From Roseomonas sp. (lineage in GTDB: Bacteria; Pseudomonadota; Alphaproteobacteria; Acetobacterales; Acetobacteraceae), in the NCBI GenBank assembly GCA_020249285.1, contig JADCFX010000025.1:25988-89987 (forward strand): 64,000 nucleotides of DNA. Direction: 5' to 3'. The number at the start of each line of letters is the position of its first letter. Positions within the stretch are counted from its first letter, which is position 1. Below are positions 51,272 to 59,837 of the stretch, piece by piece. Made by a program: the position numbers and the translations under genes. The notes beneath the pieces were generated by a model that worked only from the letters and a program-made list of their open reading frames with translations, was not told the DNA's origin and made no database searches.

Positions 51272-52105
51272 TCAGCCCCCAGCAGCCAGGCGCGGATCCT
51301 GCTGGCCGCGCGTGGCCCAACCGGTGGTGCGTTCTTCAATCGTCACCGCAACCCAATACATCGCGACCCCCATCACCCCTGTGATGATCAGCCCGGCGAA
51401 TACCAAAGGCACATCGAAGCGGGAGGATGCAACCAGCATCAAATGCCCAATGCCCTCATTGGCGGCGACGGTTTCACTGATGATGGAGCCGACAAAAGCT
51501 ACCGTGATGGCGACTTTCAGCGAGGCGAAGAAGTAAGGCATGGCGCGCGGTAGGCCCACCTTGCGGATGATATCCGTAGGGCTGGCGCCAAGGGCGCGCA
51601 GCACATCGCGCAATTCAGGCTCCACCGTCGCGATGCCGGTCGCGACATTCACCACAATAGGGAAGAAAGAAATCAGGAAGGCGGTCAGCACCGCGGGCCA
51701 GAAGCCGGCGCCGAACCAAATAACCAGAATGGGCACTACCGCGACTTTGGGCACGGAATTGAAGGCGATCAGCAGCGGATAAAGCCCGCGATAGACCAGT
51801 ACGGAAGACCCGATCACCACCCCCAGCAATAGCCCAAAGACAATCGCCATGGCGAAGCCGATCACGGTGGTCAGCAGCGTCGCCCAGGAATTGGTGAGCA
51901 AGGGCTGCCACCATTTCACCATACTGGCGGCAATGGCCGAAGGCGCGGGCAGGATGAAGGGCTGGATGGCGAAAATACGCACCGCCGCTTCCCAAATCAG
52001 GAACATGCCCGCAATCACCAGCCAGGGCAGCCAGGCTTCCAGCCGGCGACGGCGGCGCGCGGCAGCCGCCAGGGCTTCGGGGCTGCGGAGCGCTTTACGG
52101 GGCAT
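51272..52105 (-). CDS. ABC transporter permease (SsuC/TauC/ThiX-like)
   Basis: 277 residues, about six membrane helices. The EAA-type loop VEPELRDVLRALGASPTDII followed by RKVGLPRAMPYFFASLKVA contacts the ATPase; FNSVPKVAVVPILVIWFGAG is typical of nitrate/taurine/aliphatic sulfonate permeases. Start at 52105 lies behind gaggaa and overlaps the ATPase gene end. Confidence 0.92.
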   Translation of the reverse strand: MPRKALRSPEALAAAARRRRRLEAWLPWLVIAGMFLIWEAAVRIFAIQPFILPAPSAIAASMVKWWQPLLTNSWATLLTTVIGFAMAIVFGLLLGVVIGSSVLVYRGLYPLLIAFNSVPKVAVVPILVIWFGAGFWPAVLTAFLISFFPIVVNVATGIATVEPELRDVLRALGASPTDIIRKVGLPRAMPYFFASLKVAITVAFVGSIISETVAANEGIGHLMLVASSRFDVPLVFAGLIITGVMGVAMYWVAVTIEERTTGWATRGQQDPRLAAGG

Positions 52106-52904
52106 CGGCAATTTCCTCGGCATCGCGGGCATCGCTGATGCGGTCCCGAAGTTCATGCACCAGATCCTGGAATTCGGTGGTGTAGGTGGTCTCCATAGTG
52201 CGTTCGCGTGGGAAATCCACGCGCCGTTCCGCAATGATGCGGCCAGGGCGGGAAGACATGACCAGCACGCGGTCTGCCAGATAAGCGGCTTCGCGCAAAT
52301 CATGCGTCACCAGGATCACCGTAGGGCGGCGCGCCAGCCAAAGTTTTTGCATCACCGCCCAAAGATCTTCGCGCGTGAAGATATCCAAGGCGCCGAAGGG
52401 TTCATCCAGCATCAGCAAACGCGGCTGATGGATCAGCGCGCGGCAGAGCGATGCGCGCTGCTGCATCCCACCCGAAAGCTGCCAGGGAAATTTGGATTCA
52501 AAACCATCCAGCCCGACCAGGGCGAGCAATTCACGTGCCTGGCGTTCATAATCAGCCCGCTTGGCGCGCAACTGACCGCGATGCGGCTGCACCACTTCCA
52601 AGGGTAGCATCACATTATCCAGAATATTGCGCCACGGCAGCAAAGTGGGGTTCTGAAAAGCCATGCCGGCGATGGAAAGCGGGCCATCCACTTCCTGGCC
52701 ATCCACAAAAACCTGACCTTCCGTGGGTGGCCACAACCCGGTGACCAGGCGCATCAGCGTGGATTTGCCGCAGCCAGATGGCCCGACCACGGCAACGAAT
52801 TCGCCTTCCGCCACCGCAAGGCTGGTGCCCTTCAGCGCGAGCGTTCCCTCAACGCCGCCATAGCGCATGGCGACATTGGAGATATCCACGAAAGCCTGCG
52901 CCAT
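52095..52904 (-). CDS. ABC transporter ATP-binding protein (SsuB/TauB/ThiZ-like)
   Basis: 269 residues. Walker A GPSGCGKST, signature LSGGMQQRASLCRAL, Walker B LLMLDEPFGALD and the H-loop VTHDLREA are complete. NPTLLPWRNILDNVMLPLEV is the Q-loop region of the NitT/TauT subfamily. It drives the permease encoded by the overlapping next gene. Confidence 0.95.
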   Translation of the reverse strand: MAQAFVDISNVAMRYGGVEGTLALKGTSLAVAEGEFVAVVGPSGCGKSTLMRLVTGLWPPTEGQVFVDGQEVDGPLSIAGMAFQNPTLLPWRNILDNVMLPLEVVQPHRGQLRAKRADYERQARELLALVGLDGFESKFPWQLSGGMQQRASLCRALIHQPRLLMLDEPFGALDIFTREDLWAVMQKLWLARRPTVILVTHDLREAAYLADRVLVMSSRPGRIIAERRVDFPRERTMETTYTTEFQDLVHELRDRISDARDAEEIADAP

Positions 52905-52913
52905 ATTGCGTGA

Positions 52914-53936
52914 TCAGACCGCGCGGTCAGCGGCGGGGGGCAGGAAATCCACTGTGTAGATTTGCGCGGCCTGCACCCGGGGCGGAAGATTATAGGCTTC
53001 TTCAACCGCACGAATGCCGGTTTGCAGCCGGCCCATATCCACGGATGAAAGCCCATTGGCGCGCACATTGTCAGACATGATGACGCGCGCGACATTCATC
53101 TCGTGCCGCTCACGTTCCAGCGCCACATCCGTCAGTGGTTCCACGCGCTTCAGATTATCCAGCATTTCTTGCCCGTTGCGGAGCGTATCGCGGAAGCCGC
53201 GCATCAGCGCTGCCGTCGCACCACGCACCACGGCCGGGTTGCGTTCAATGAAGGCGCGCGTGGTCAGGATGGCGCCGCCGTAAAGGTTCAGACCATGGTC
53301 GTAATACATCATCACACGCTGCGCCGGATGATCGAGCCCGATGCCCTTCAGCGCGAGTGCTGAGGTAGTAACAAAGCCCGTCACGCCATCGGCTTCGCGG
53401 CGCACAAGCATGGGTTCGCGCAAGGCGGGAGATACTGAAAGGAAACTCACCTTGCTGGCATCAATGCCGGCAGCCTTGGCGAAGGCGGGGAAAAGCTGGC
53501 GGCCGGCATCGAAATCCGGCGCGGCCAGGCGCTTGCCTTCCAGATCCTTCGGCGTGCGAATGGGGCCATCGGCGCGCACAATGGCGCAAAGCGGGCTGCG
53601 ATCATGCAGCACGGCAACCGCGACAATGCCGCGATCCGGGTTTTCAGCCACGAATTTGATGGCGGGGTTCAAATCCGCATAGCCCATATCATAGGACCCG
53701 CCGGCAAGTGCCACCGGCACGCCGCCGGAGCCCTGGCCACGGTCAATCTGCACATCAATGCCGGCTTCGCGGAAATAGCCCTTGTCACGCGCCAGCAGCG
53801 CGAAGGCATTCGGCGCCTGGAAGGCCCAATCCAGCGTGAGGCGAAGACGCGGCGCCTGGGCGCGGGCCACGAGAGGCGCCGCCAAAATTGAAGTGCCGGC
53901 GATGAGCGCAGCGCGGCGCGAAATGCCATGAGCCAT
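52914..53936 (-). CDS. ABC transporter substrate-binding protein (NMT1/ThiY-like)
   Basis: 340 residues. MAHGISRRAALIAGTSILAA is a twin-arginine-type signal ending at ARAQA; mature part LRLTLDWAFQAPNAFALLAR and DKGYFREAGIDVQIDRGQGS resembles the ThiY/NMT1 family, which binds the pyrimidine precursor of thiamine or similar ring compounds. The ligand cannot be read off; no thi genes are present. It precedes the ATPase by nine bases as first gene of the operon. Confidence 0.9.
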   Translation of the reverse strand: MAHGISRRAALIAGTSILAAPLVARAQAPRLRLTLDWAFQAPNAFALLARDKGYFREAGIDVQIDRGQGSGGVPVALAGGSYDMGYADLNPAIKFVAENPDRGIVAVAVLHDRSPLCAIVRADGPIRTPKDLEGKRLAAPDFDAGRQLFPAFAKAAGIDASKVSFLSVSPALREPMLVRREADGVTGFVTTSALALKGIGLDHPAQRVMMYYDHGLNLYGGAILTTRAFIERNPAVVRGATAALMRGFRDTLRNGQEMLDNLKRVEPLTDVALERERHEMNVARVIMSDNVRANGLSSVDMGRLQTGIRAVEEAYNLPPRVQAAQIYTVDFLPPAADRAV

Positions 53937-54034
53937 TGAGGTTTTCCCTTTTTCCGTGGTCCCTGCGACCTGATAGCAAGTCTCTGCGCCCTTGGGCGTG
54001 ACCGGGCAAGGCTTAACCTCTGTGGGGTGGTGCT

Positions 54035-54060
54035 GCAAAGCCGAAATCTGTTCGGTTTGC
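54035..54060. terminator. Weak stem-loop downstream of uvrB
   Basis: GCAAAGCCGAA and TTCGGTTTGC form a ten-pair stem with one bulged base around ATCTG, in the 162-base gap between uvrB and the ABC operon start, both on the minus strand. It may end the uvrB transcript, but no U-run follows. The rest of the gap shows no clear promoter and no thiamine riboswitch motif. Confidence 0.3.
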
Positions 54061-54098
54061 AGGCATATGCACCCTGGATCGCCGTTTTTTTGGGCGGA

Positions 54099-56288
54099 TC
54101 AGCCCTTGCGTCGCCGCCCGCCCTTGCCCTTGTTGGGATCATACCCACCACCGCCCGGCCCCATGGGCTTTGGCTTCCAATCACTCTTGGCCTTGGGCTT
54201 GGCTTCCTGGAGCGAACGGCCCGCGAGGTTGGGTGAGAGCCCCAAATCAAGGCTTTCAAGCCGCTTGATTTCATCACGCAGCCGCGCGGCGGTTTCGAAT
54301 TCCAGATCAGCCGCGGCGGCCCGCATCTTGCGATCCAATTCCGCGATGGTGGCTTTCAGATCCTTGCCGATGAATTCTGCGGTTTCTTCGCCTTCAAGCG
54401 CGTCAACCGTCACGTAATCCTGTTCATAGATGGATTGCAGCGCGGATGAGATATCGCGGCGGATGGTTTGCGGCGTGATGCCATGTTCCGCATTCCAAGC
54501 TTCCTGTTTTGATCGGCGGCGTGCGGTTTCTTCCAGGGCGCGGCGCAGGCTATCGGTCATGACATCCGCATAGAGCACCACGCGGCCATCAACATTGCGC
54601 GCGGCGCGACCAATGGTTTGAATGAGTGAGGTGGTACTGCGCAGAAACCCTTCCTTATCCGCATCCAGAATCGCGACCAGCGCGCATTCGGGAATATCTA
54701 AGCCTTCACGCAGCAGATTGATGCCGATCAGCACATCAAAAACGCCCTTGCGCAAATCGCGGATGATTTCGATGCGTTCCAGCGTATCAATATCCGAATG
54801 CAGATAACGCACGCGAATGCCGGCTTCTGTCATGTATTCGGTCAAGTCTTCGGCCATGCGCTTGGTGAGTGTAGTGACCAGCACGCGCCCGCCATGCTTG
54901 GCGACTTCGCGGCATTCCGCCAGCAAATCATCCACCTGCTTTTCCACGGGGCGAATTTCCGTGACGGGATCAACCAGGCCGGTTGGGCGGATCACCTGTT
55001 CGGCAAAGGTGCCGCCAGTGCGTTCCATTTCCCACGGGCCAGGGGTGGCGCTCACGAAGATGGAATTCGGGCGGTAGGTATCCCATTCTTCGAATTTCAG
55101 TGGGCGATTATCCGTGCAGCTTGGCAGGCGGAAGCCGTATTCTGAGAGCACGGTCTTGCGCGCATAGTCGCCGCGATACATGCCGCCGATCTGCGGCACC
55201 GTGACATGGCTTTCATCCACGATCAGCAAAGCGTTGTCTGGCAAATATTCGAACAGTGTTGGCGGTGGTTCGCCCGGATTGCGGCCCGTAAGGTAGCGGC
55301 TGTAATTCTCAATACCTTTGCAGGAACCGGTGGTTTCCATCATTTCAATGTCGAAAATGGTGCGCTGTTCCAGCCTTTGCGCTTCCAGCAATTTGCCTTC
55401 CGCATGCAGCTTTGCCAGATGTTCCTTCAATTCATCCTTGATGCGCGTGATGGCCTGGGTCAGCGTCGGGCGCGGCGTGACATAGTGGCTATTGGCGTAG
55501 ATCGAAACACGTTCCATCTCGGCAGTGATTTCGCCGGTCAGTGGATCAAATTCGCGGATCGCCTCAATCTCATCGCCGAAAAGGGAGACGCGCCAGGCGC
55601 GGTCTTCCAAATGGCTCGGCCATAAATCCACGGTTTCGCCGCGAATGCGGAAGGTACCGCGGGCGAAGAAATTATCATTGCGGCGATATTGCTGTTCGAC
55701 CAGGCCCTTCACCAGCACATCCCGGTCAATCTGCCCGCCGGCTTCAAGCTTCACGACCATGCGCGAATAAGTCTCGACCGAACCAATACCATAGATGCAG
55801 GAAACCGAGGCGACGATCACCACGTCATTGCGTTCTAGCAACGACTGTGTGGCGGAATGGCGCATGCGGTCTATCTGTTCGTTGATCTGCGCGTCTTTTT
55901 CGATGTAGGTGTCCGTGCGCGGCACATAGGCTTCCGGCTGGTAGTAGTCATAATATGATACGAAATATTCGACCGCGTTTTCTGGAAAGAAGCTTTTCAT
56001 CTCCCCATAAAGCTGCGCGGCCAAGGTCTTGTTCGGCGCCAGGATCAGGGTTGGCCGCTGCACGGCTTCAATCACCTTCGCCATGGTGAAGGTCTTGCCG
56101 GAACCGGTGACACCCAGCAGTACCTGGTCACGTTCTGCCGCTTCCAGGCCACCGACCAGATGGGCGATGGCGCGCGGCTGATCGCCATTCGGTTCATAAG
56201 GCGCGGTCACGGCAAGCCGGCGCATGGTGGGCGGTGCGGGGCGCTTTTCCGGCATGAACAGCACGGGGCCGGGGGCGATCACATTCAT
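54099..56288 (-). CDS. uvrB: Excinuclease ABC subunit B
   Basis: 729 residues. Walker A GVTGSGKT at 59-66, the damage-binding beta-hairpin region [20 protein letters not shown], helicase motif [19 protein letters not shown] and motif [17 protein letters not shown] are all present, and the C-terminal UVR domain ([20 protein letters not shown]) binds UvrC. It verifies DNA damage in nucleotide excision repair. An in-frame N-terminal extension to ATG 56369 or beyond would overlap the divergent DUF3429 gene; ATG 56288 is the conservative choice although its Shine-Dalgarno is weak. Confidence 0.96.
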   Translation of the reverse strand: MNVIAPGPVLFMPEKRPAPPTMRRLAVTAPYEPNGDQPRAIAHLVGGLEAAERDQVLLGVTGSGKTFTMAKVIEAVQRPTLILAPNKTLAAQLYGEMKSFFPENAVEYFVSYYDYYQPEAYVPRTDTYIEKDAQINEQIDRMRHSATQSLLERNDVVIVASVSCIYGIGSVETYSRMVVKLEAGGQIDRDVLVKGLVEQQYRRNDNFFARGTFRIRGETVDLWPSHLEDRAWRVSLFGDEIEAIREFDPLTGEITAEMERVSIYANSHYVTPRPTLTQAITRIKDELKEHLAKLHAEGKLLEAQRLEQRTIFDIEMMETTGSCKGIENYSRYLTGRNPGEPPPTLFEYLPDNALLIVDESHVTVPQIGGMYRGDYARKTVLSEYGFRLPSCTDNRPLKFEEWDTYRPNSIFVSATPGPWEMERTGGTFAEQVIRPTGLVDPVTEIRPVEKQVDDLLAECREVAKHGGRVLVTTLTKRMAEDLTEYMTEAGIRVRYLHSDIDTLERIEIIRDLRKGVFDVLIGINLLREGLDIPECALVAILDADKEGFLRSTTSLIQTIGRAARNVDGRVVLYADVMTDSLRRALEETARRRSKQEAWNAEHGITPQTIRRDISSALQSIYEQDYVTVDALEGEETAEFIGKDLKATIAELDRKMRAAAADLEFETAARLRDEIKRLESLDLGLSPNLAGRSLQEAKPKAKSDWKPKPMGPGGGGYDPNKGKGGRRRKG

Positions 56289-56367
56289 GGCTGTAAGATG
56301 GCCCCGGATTGGCTTGCGCGCCAGGGTGGGCTTGTCCTGGACGGTGGAATTGTGAGAGGGCAGGGGC

Positions 56368-56811
56368 ATGTCCAATGCCCCCATCCCCCGCCCCGCCTTG
56401 CTGCTGGGCGCCGCTGGCCTGCTGCCCAGCCTTGCCATGCCGCCGCTGCTGGCCGCCGGCGGAGACGCGGCGGCCTTCGCGCTTTTCGCTGGCCCGGCTT
56501 ATGGCGCCTTGATTGCAAGCTTCATCGGCGGCGCCTGGTGGGGCTTAGCGGCGAACCGCCTTGATGGGGCGGCGCTGACGCGCTGGCTGGTGCTTTCGGT
56601 ACTGCCGATGCTGATGGCCTGGGTGGCGCTGCTGCTGCCGCCCCAGGCGGGACTTTTGCTGCTGGCGGTGATTTTCGCGCTGCTGCCCTTGGCGGATCGC
56701 GCAGCGCAAGCGGCTAGCATGGCGCCCGCCTGGTGGTGGCGCCTGCGCCTGCCGCTTTCGCTATTGATGGCCTGCCTGCATGGGGTTTCCGCCGGCATGG
56801 CGTTGCAGTGA
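56368..56811 (+). CDS. DUF3429 membrane protein
   Basis: 147 residues with about five hydrophobic segments. [20 protein letters not shown] and [17 protein letters not shown] are the DUF3429 signature. It is an inner-membrane protein of unknown function, common in proteobacteria. It starts divergent from uvrB and ends convergent with a Bug gene. Confidence 0.82.
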   Translation: MSNAPIPRPALLLGAAGLLPSLAMPPLLAAGGDAAAFALFAGPAYGALIASFIGGAWWGLAANRLDGAALTRWLVLSVLPMLMAWVALLLPPQAGLLLLAVIFALLPLADRAAQAASMAPAWWWRLRLPLSLLMACLHGVSAGMALQ

Positions 56812-56818
56812 TTCTGTA

Positions 56819-57796
56819 TTAGCCTTCCAGCTTCACATTGCCGGCGCGCGCCACTTCGCGCCATTTGGCGACCTCACTGCGCACGAATTGGCCGAATTGA
56901 TCTGGCGTCAGCGGGTCTGCCACCGCGCCCATGTCTTCGATCCTTTTGATGATGGCGGGATCGCGCAGCACGGCCACCACATCGGCATTGATGCGGTTGA
57001 CGATTTCCACCGGCGTACCCGCAGGTGCGACCAGGCCAGACCAGCCCGCGGCTTCATAGCCGGGCACGAGGCTTTCCGCGATGGTCGGCACATCCGGCAA
57101 TTGCGGCACGCGCCGCGCGCTGCAGAGCGCAATCGGGCGCACGCGGCCCGATTGGATATGCGGCAGGGCGGAGGCGACGGAATCCGTCATCAGCTTCACA
57201 TTGCCGGCGATAACATCAGCAATAGCCGGCCCACTGCCGCGATAATGCACGATATTGAAGCGAATGCCGGCGCGCAGCATGAGCAATTCGGCGGCCATAT
57301 GCTGGCTGGTGGCGGGGCCGGCAGAGGCCATGTCTATCTGCCCGGGCCGCGCCTTGGCGCTGGCCGCCAATTCCTGAATGGTGCGTTCGGGAACGGAGGG
57401 ATGCGCAATCACCAGCAAGGGCACCATCACGACATTGGTGATGAAGGCAAAATCTTTTTCGACATCATAGGGCAAGCGCGGCATGACGGAAGGATTGACG
57501 CCAAGCGGGCCGGATGTGCCGGTGAGCAGCGTATAGCCATCAGCCGGTGCGCGCGCGACGGATTCAACGCCGGGGACCGAGGCACCACCTGCGCGATTTT
57601 CTACCACCACGCGCTGCGGCCAGCGTTTGGAAAGCTCATCGGCAATCAGCCGCGTGAAAATATCGGCGGCCTGACCGGGCGGGAAGGGCACCACAATACG
57701 CACCGGGCGATTGGGCCAATCCGATTGCGCGTGGGCAGCGAAGGGGGCGAGCGCGGCAGCGCCCATGACGGCGCGACGGCTGAGCTTCAGGGTCAT
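56819..57796 (-). CDS. Tripartite tricarboxylate transporter substrate-binding protein (Bug/TctC family)
   Basis: 325 residues. MTLKLSRRAVMGAAALAPFA begins the signal, ending at AHAQS; WPNRPVRIVVPFPPGQAADI, VENRAGGASVPGVESV and VHYRGSGPAIADVIAGN define the family. Excellent gggaggaat Shine-Dalgarno. It is the last gene of the minus-strand run with acyl-CoA dehydrogenase, aldolase and Baeyer-Villiger monooxygenase, so it probably brings in that pathway's acid. A GC hairpin (57837-57852) separates it from the dehydrogenase stop. Confidence 0.92.
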   Translation of the reverse strand: MTLKLSRRAVMGAAALAPFAAHAQSDWPNRPVRIVVPFPPGQAADIFTRLIADELSKRWPQRVVVENRAGGASVPGVESVARAPADGYTLLTGTSGPLGVNPSVMPRLPYDVEKDFAFITNVVMVPLLVIAHPSVPERTIQELAASAKARPGQIDMASAGPATSQHMAAELLMLRAGIRFNIVHYRGSGPAIADVIAGNVKLMTDSVASALPHIQSGRVRPIALCSARRVPQLPDVPTIAESLVPGYEAAGWSGLVAPAGTPVEIVNRINADVVAVLRDPAIIKRIEDMGAVADPLTPDQFGQFVRSEVAKWREVARAGNVKLEG

Positions 57797-57859
57797 GACA
57801 TTCCTCCCGGTGATTTGCGCGAAGCTTAACCACAACCGGGCCGCACCCGGCAAGGTTTC

Positions 57860-59035
57860 TCAATAGGTATTAAGGCCCATAATGCCATCAACCCCGCCCG
57901 CATCAGCAAGAATGTGTTTGCCAATCAGATCGCGGAGCGATTCCGACGACCCACCACCAAGCGAGCCATAACGCGCGCCGCGATACAGCCGGGAGACCGG
58001 GTATTCATCGGTGAAGCCATAGCCACCATGGACTTGCACGGCTTCACTGGTCACCCGCAGCGACATTTCATTGCAGAATACCTTGGCGGTTGCCGCCATA
58101 ATGGGATCAGGGAAGGGGTTGGCGGTGAGGCAAGCGCGGTAGAGCAAACCGCGCCCCGCTTCGATATCCTTGAACATATCCGCAAACTTCCAGCGGATGC
58201 CCTGGAAATCAGCAATGGATTTATCGAATAGCTTGCGGTCATTCACGTAGCGCACCGCCTCATCAAAGGCACCTTCCGCGAGCCCCAAGGAGATGCTGGG
58301 GTTGAGGCAGCGCTGCGTATTGAAGGCGGTCAGCAATTTCTTGAAGCCATCGGTTTCAATCACCAGGTTTTCGGGCGGCAATTCGCAATCATTGAATTGC
58401 ACTTCGTGCAGATTCTCGCCCCCCATGGTGTGGTAGGTGCCGGTGACAGAAAGTCCCGGCGTGCCCTTTTCCACCAATACGCAGCCGATCCCTTCGCGCC
58501 CCGCCTTGCCATCCACGCGGGTGAACACCACGAACATGCCGGCTTCCTCGGCACGGGAAATCAGCGTTTTCGTGCCGTTCAGCACCAAATGATTGCCATG
58601 GCGCTTGGTGTTGGTGCGGTAATTCGCGACATCCGTACCGGCATGCGGTTCCGTCATGCAAATGGCAAGGATGCAATCGCCGGAAATCACGCGGGGCAGA
58701 ATGCGTTCCTTGATGGCCTTGGGCGCGTAATGGGAAATAACGCGGGTTTGCACGCCTGCTTCGCCCAGTACCGCCATCGCGGTGACGTAATCCACCTTGG
58801 CAATTTCTTCGAGGATCAACGCAGAATCGAGAATGGAAAGGCCAAGCCCGCCATATTCTTCCGGCACAGACATACCCAGCACACCAAGCGCGGCGAGCTT
58901 TTTGATATTCGGCCAGGGAAAAGTGCCATCCATCCATTTCGGCGCATCCTGCTTGAATTCATTCTGCGCCAATTGCCTGACGGCAGCGATCATTTCCCGC
59001 TGTTCAGTGCCAATCTTGAATTCCATTATCGTCAT
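57860..59035 (-). CDS. Acyl-CoA dehydrogenase family protein
   Basis: 391 residues with the three ACAD domains: CMTEPHAGTDVANYRTN binds FAD, LVLNGTKTLISRAEEAGM the middle domain and VHGGYGFTDEYPVSRLYRGA the C-terminal dimer region. The usual catalytic glutamate of IxEGTSE is glycine here (LGGGSSES, about Gly361), and the alternative position of isovaleryl-CoA dehydrogenase, ahead of the helix-G arginine, holds glutamine (NTQRCLN). It may use another base or act on a non-standard substrate. Coupled to the aldolase 22 bases upstream. Confidence 0.9.
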   Translation of the reverse strand: MTIMEFKIGTEQREMIAAVRQLAQNEFKQDAPKWMDGTFPWPNIKKLAALGVLGMSVPEEYGGLGLSILDSALILEEIAKVDYVTAMAVLGEAGVQTRVISHYAPKAIKERILPRVISGDCILAICMTEPHAGTDVANYRTNTKRHGNHLVLNGTKTLISRAEEAGMFVVFTRVDGKAGREGIGCVLVEKGTPGLSVTGTYHTMGGENLHEVQFNDCELPPENLVIETDGFKKLLTAFNTQRCLNPSISLGLAEGAFDEAVRYVNDRKLFDKSIADFQGIRWKFADMFKDIEAGRGLLYRACLTANPFPDPIMAATAKVFCNEMSLRVTSEAVQVHGGYGFTDEYPVSRLYRGARYGSLGGGSSESLRDLIGKHILADAGGVDGIMGLNTY

Positions 59036-59057
59036 CCGATTTTTCGATGATGCGTTC

Positions 59058-59834
59058 TCAGCCCGCTTCGCCCTTCAGCGTATCCAAGGCACCCTTAAGG
59101 GCCGATTGGAAAACGCTGACATCCGAACCATAACAAAGGCAGCGGAACCCCTTGGCGCGCCAGCCGCGCACCATGTCCATCCCTGCGCCCAATACGCCGG
59201 CGGGCTTGCCCGCAGCCTCGCAGGCTTTCAGGAAGCGGGTAAGTGCGGCTTGGAACATCGGATGGTCGAATTGCGCGGTGATGCCGAGAGAATCGCTCAA
59301 ATCATAATGGCCGAACCAGCCCAGATCTACACCGGGCACGGCCATAATCGCTTCAACATTCCCAATCCCCTTGGCGGTTTCGATGAGGGGAATGACCATG
59401 ACGCGGTCGTTTTCGGCCTTCATGCCGGTGATCACATCCTGGCCTTGATAGTCATCATGCGCATAGCCGAAGCCAACGCCGCGCTGCCCTTCGGGGCGAT
59501 AGCGGCACCAGGCGGCCAATTCTTCCGCCTGGGCGCGCGTTTCCACCATGGGTTCCATGATGCCCATGGCGCCGGCATCAAGAATGGGCGCGATCAGGTG
59601 GTAGTGATGGCCGGTCACGCGCACCAAGGGCACCACGCCGGCATGGCGCGCAAAGGCACATTGGGCCTTGATCGCATCAATGCCCATGCCGCCATGTTCC
59701 ATATCGAAAATCACGTAATCCGCGCCGGCATTGGCAAGGATCTGGCAGAGCCCCGGCGTGAGAAATTCCGTTGCCATGATTCCATGGGCCATGCGGCCTT
59801 GGCGAAGCGCAGTACGGACTGGGTTTTGGCGCAT
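59058..59834 (-). CDS. HpcH/HpaI-family class II aldolase
   Basis: 258 residues. YVIFDMEHGGMGIDAIKAQC, PLVRVTGHHYHLIAPILDAG and VIPLIETAKGIGNVEAIMAV place it in the HpcH/HpaI aldolase family, with the metal-binding Glu in PLIETAKG and Asp in PGVDLGWFGHYDLS. It splits 4-hydroxy-2-oxo acids to pyruvate and an aldehyde. It starts three bases after the monooxygenase stop. Confidence 0.88.
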   Translation of the reverse strand: MRQNPVRTALRQGRMAHGIMATEFLTPGLCQILANAGADYVIFDMEHGGMGIDAIKAQCAFARHAGVVPLVRVTGHHYHLIAPILDAGAMGIMEPMVETRAQAEELAAWCRYRPEGQRGVGFGYAHDDYQGQDVITGMKAENDRVMVIPLIETAKGIGNVEAIMAVPGVDLGWFGHYDLSDSLGITAQFDHPMFQAALTRFLKACEAAGKPAGVLGAGMDMVRGWRAKGFRCLCYGSDVSVFQSALKGALDTLKGEAG

Positions 59835-59837
59835 GGT

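Noticed and set aside
53937..54098. Thiamine riboswitch upstream of the ThiY-like operon
   Set aside because: No CUGAGA or other conserved thiamine-pyrophosphate motif found, and no thi genes nearby.
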